Below, in pieces: positions 62,093 to 64,000 of a stretch of DNA of 64,000 bases (the stretch's first letter is position 1; every line of letters begins with the position of its first letter). The DNA is from a virus. The notes under the pieces were generated by a model. It saw nothing but the letters and a program-made list of their open reading frames with translations, was not told the DNA's origin and did no database searches. Where the stretch lies: IMG/VR virus record IMGVR_UViG_3300018405_000014, positions 52,700 to 116,699 of that record; one strand, 5' to 3'. Position numbers and translations under genes: made by a program.

Positions 62093-64000
62093 TTACGTGA
62101 TGCTATATTCCTGAGTCTTCCAGACGCCGGGTTCTGGACGCATTGCAACCGCCCCTGTTGCTAGGTTAACCAGTGCGCACGTCCAATACGACGGTGTGTT
62201 CGCAGGTGTATTGGTGTTAGAGACCTTGACTGCATAGTATCGACTCTCAGGGATGGTGATGTCCACCGTGCCTTGAGTGGAGATAGTCGCTTTCTGCACC
62301 CCATCCATGAATAGATCGAAGATGTCATCGGCCTGTGCAAATACCCGATAGGTCCCTGCCTCGAAGTACAGGTTAGCGTAGTAATCCAACTTGAAGTTAC
62401 CGGGTACAGATTCCGACCCATACACCGGCGAAAAGAGCAAATGACCAAAATCAATCACTGTCCCTGTAACGGGGTTTAACGGCTGCCAGAACGAATATGG
62501 CCCAGTGGCAGACCATGGACGAGCAGACGCCGTATACGGCCTCGTAGCGGCGTTGGGGAGGACCTGTGCTGCTAGTCCCTTGTCGGCGAAGTAATCGCCG
62601 ATCAATTTCATGTTGATTGGGATGTTGGCTGAATGTTTAAGGCCCAACCAAGGCACTCCTGACGCAATTTCGTCGATCATCCGACCGACCCGCCTGATGT
62701 CCGTCAAGTCAGGCAGATACGCGCGCAGCGTTTTCATGATGTCCGCGTAATACACCTTGTCCGATATCACTGGGGCAAACCGCTTGATCTTGATGGTACT
62801 GGTCATGGTGAAGGGCGTACTGAGTACCACTTTGAACTCATCGTTGTTCTTCACCATCACAGGACCAAGTCCCGCGCCATCCCAGGTCTGAGTCACAGGC
62901 TGACCGGGTACATAAGCCACTGTCCCGACCCGGACCCCATTTTTGTAAACGATACCTGACCCGTTGACATCCATCGTCCCAACAAAGTCGACGTTAATCA
63001 GACTCTGGTTCCTAATGCCCACATCGAGCACCTGACCGTTGTCCCTGACGTTCTGCCCGTCGGTGAAGGAGATCTTGAAGGACACCACGTTATAGGTGAT
63101 CCGGTAGGTCTCAATCTCACCCGAGTTCAGAATGGCGGCCACTTGGATCGTCGTGGTCCCTTTCGGCACGGTAAAGGGCTGGACTTGCGCAGGAGTCACC
63201 GAGGTGAACGATGCCACTTGGACACGAGATTCTGATCCTCCCGCACTGATGCTTTCGGCGTCTGTCATGCCGTTATAAAGCGGGTGGTCTCCATAGGTTG
63301 CCCGCAAGAATCCGACGTTCACAGGCGTCCGGTTGTAGTCACCAGAGAAGTAGGCCCCGAACCTTACGATCAGCTTGTTCGCTGTGGCGAAGAACGATGA
63401 GAGTGTGACGGGGTGCGCTTGAGCGATGTTGTTGATCAGTTGTCCGTGATCGGTGATCACAATCAAGCCGTTACCGTTTTCACGGTAGGTCATCATGGCC
63501 TGCACAGCTGCATCAGTGATCAGAGCTGTCACGGTAGAGACAGATGACATCAGCAGAACACACGCATACTGCTCAAGTTCAGTCAAGGTGGGGTTGAGCG
63601 ATCCACCGTAATCGCTGACGTCCTTGAATGTCGGAGTGAAACCCACTGCTGCACACAAGCGCGTGAAACTTGTGTTAAAGCCCGAGGCAACTGTACTTTT
63701 GACCGCGTAGCTGCCGGTGGCAATAGCATCGCCGAGGATCAGGATCTTTCGATTGCCGGCAGTGACCTTCTTCGGGTTAGCAGTCCAGAGGATTGCGTTG
63801 TACAGGTACTTATACGACGCTGTAAGCTGTGAACGAGGGTCGTAGAGCGTCTTTGACAGGTTGGTGTAACCCGATGCCCCAGTCTCAGCTGACGTGCTCT
63901 CAGGGAGGTCTATGGTGTCTTTAAACAGGACGGCCTTAATGTTACCATTGGCATCCAGAATATAGACGTCACGGAAGCGGGTGTAGTAATCACCTGCCAC
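62093..64000 (-). CDS. Large tail protein with PA14-like C-terminal domain (5' end outside window)
   Basis: At least 635 residues; the frame is open to the right edge, so the true start is probably beyond the window (the edge GTG is coincidental). A middle region (about 80-230, KILILGDAIATGSYAVKSTV, YACVLLMSSVSTVTALITDAAVQAMMTYRENGNGLIVITDHG) looks like a Rossmann-type or vWA-like fold. Beta domains follow, then a PA14-like domain near the end (LDYYANLYFEAGTYRVFAQADDIFDLFMDGVQKATI, YYAVKVSNTN). It is likely a tail tip, baseplate or adhesin component. Confidence 0.65.
   Translation of the reverse strand: MAGDYYTRFRDVYILDANGNIKAVLFKDTIDLPESTSAETGASGYTNLSKTLYDPRSQLTASYKYLYNAILWTANPKKVTAGNRKILILGDAIATGSYAVKSTVASGFNTSFTRLCAAVGFTPTFKDVSDYGGSLNPTLTELEQYACVLLMSSVSTVTALITDAAVQAMMTYRENGNGLIVITDHGQLINNIAQAHPVTLSSFFATANKLIVRFGAYFSGDYNRTPVNVGFLRATYGDHPLYNGMTDAESISAGGSESRVQVASFTSVTPAQVQPFTVPKGTTTIQVAAILNSGEIETYRITYNVVSFKISFTDGQNVRDNGQVLDVGIRNQSLINVDFVGTMDVNGSGIVYKNGVRVGTVAYVPGQPVTQTWDGAGLGPVMVKNNDEFKVVLSTPFTMTSTIKIKRFAPVISDKVYYADIMKTLRAYLPDLTDIRRVGRMIDEIASGVPWLGLKHSANIPINMKLIGDYFADKGLAAQVLPNAATRPYTASARPWSATGPYSFWQPLNPVTGTVIDFGHLLFSPVYGSESVPGNFKLDYYANLYFEAGTYRVFAQADDIFDLFMDGVQKATISTQGTVDITIPESRYYAVKVSNTNTPANTPSYWTCALVNLATGAVAMRPEPGVWKTQEYSIT

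Noticed and set aside
1-64000. CRISPR array
   Set aside because: No set of regularly spaced short direct repeats was seen; the recurring sequences are terminator hairpins and promoter-like elements at irregular intervals.

Overview
The window is a stretch of a jumbo myovirus of the phiKZ-like group, most likely infecting Pseudomonas. This rests on family recognition, not on a database search. The markers are a 745-residue phiKZ-type major capsid protein rich in S-x-E prohead-protease sites, a likely N-terminal beta fragment of the multisubunit phage RNA polymerase two genes away from it (the phiKZ gp120/gp123 arrangement), a RuvC-like resolvase, S-x-E-bearing inner-body-like proteins, and many unrecognised virion genes. 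A split class II ribonucleotide reductase (nrdJa/nrdJb) resembles the Pseudomonas arrangement. No host chromosomal genes, rRNA or convincing tRNA were seen.

Layout. 1-1.6 kb: end of an unknown gene, the RuvC-like nuclease and two membrane proteins (+). 1.7-10.3 kb (-): CYTH-like protein, a large protein with repeated S-V-F-x-R motifs, the RNA polymerase beta N-part, a tail-anchored protein, the major capsid protein and one unknown. 10.3-11.9 kb (+): DnaB-like helicase. 11.9-15.9 kb (-): small genes, an exported Cys-rich protein and two tandem dCTP-deaminase homologues. 16.1-19.3 kb (+): nrdJa, nrdJb and a small CWC-type Cys-rich protein. 19.4-22.5 kb (+): three fibre-like proteins. 22.6-25.6 kb (-): a family protein, a DUF488-like protein, a ~360-nt gene-free structured region and an acidic inner-body-like protein. 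25.7-30.6 kb (+): a SNF2-type helicase interrupted in its P-loop by an intein, and a protein sharing its C-terminal domain. 30.7-43.4 kb (mostly -): many small accessory genes, including a two-component spanin, a histone-H1-like/ribbon-helix-helix protein, dihydrofolate reductase, NAD-dependent DNA ligase, an SspB-like ClpXP adaptor and a GIY-YIG-like nuclease.

43.7-54.0 kb (+) is a run of tandem genes built on one repeated two-module domain, followed by LamG/discoidin-like fibre proteins. 54.1-64 kb (-) is a second fibre region. It includes an AT-rich cassette (about 55.86-61.01 kb) bounded by an exact 92-bp direct repeat, with three paralogous fibre proteins and broken gene ends. It closes with a DUF1353 protein and a large tail protein running off the right edge.

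How it works together. dCTP deaminase, RNR and DHFR support nucleotide synthesis; helicases, ligase and resolvase serve replication and recombination; the phage RNA polymerase would transcribe the genome. Transcription units are separated by G+C hairpins whose stem base is often ATAGAG/CTCTATG. A shared element with core TACATKRTAG sits upstream of many minus-strand accessory operons and is a candidate phage promoter. Two stretches bounded by this element and a terminator contain no good gene and may encode small RNAs.
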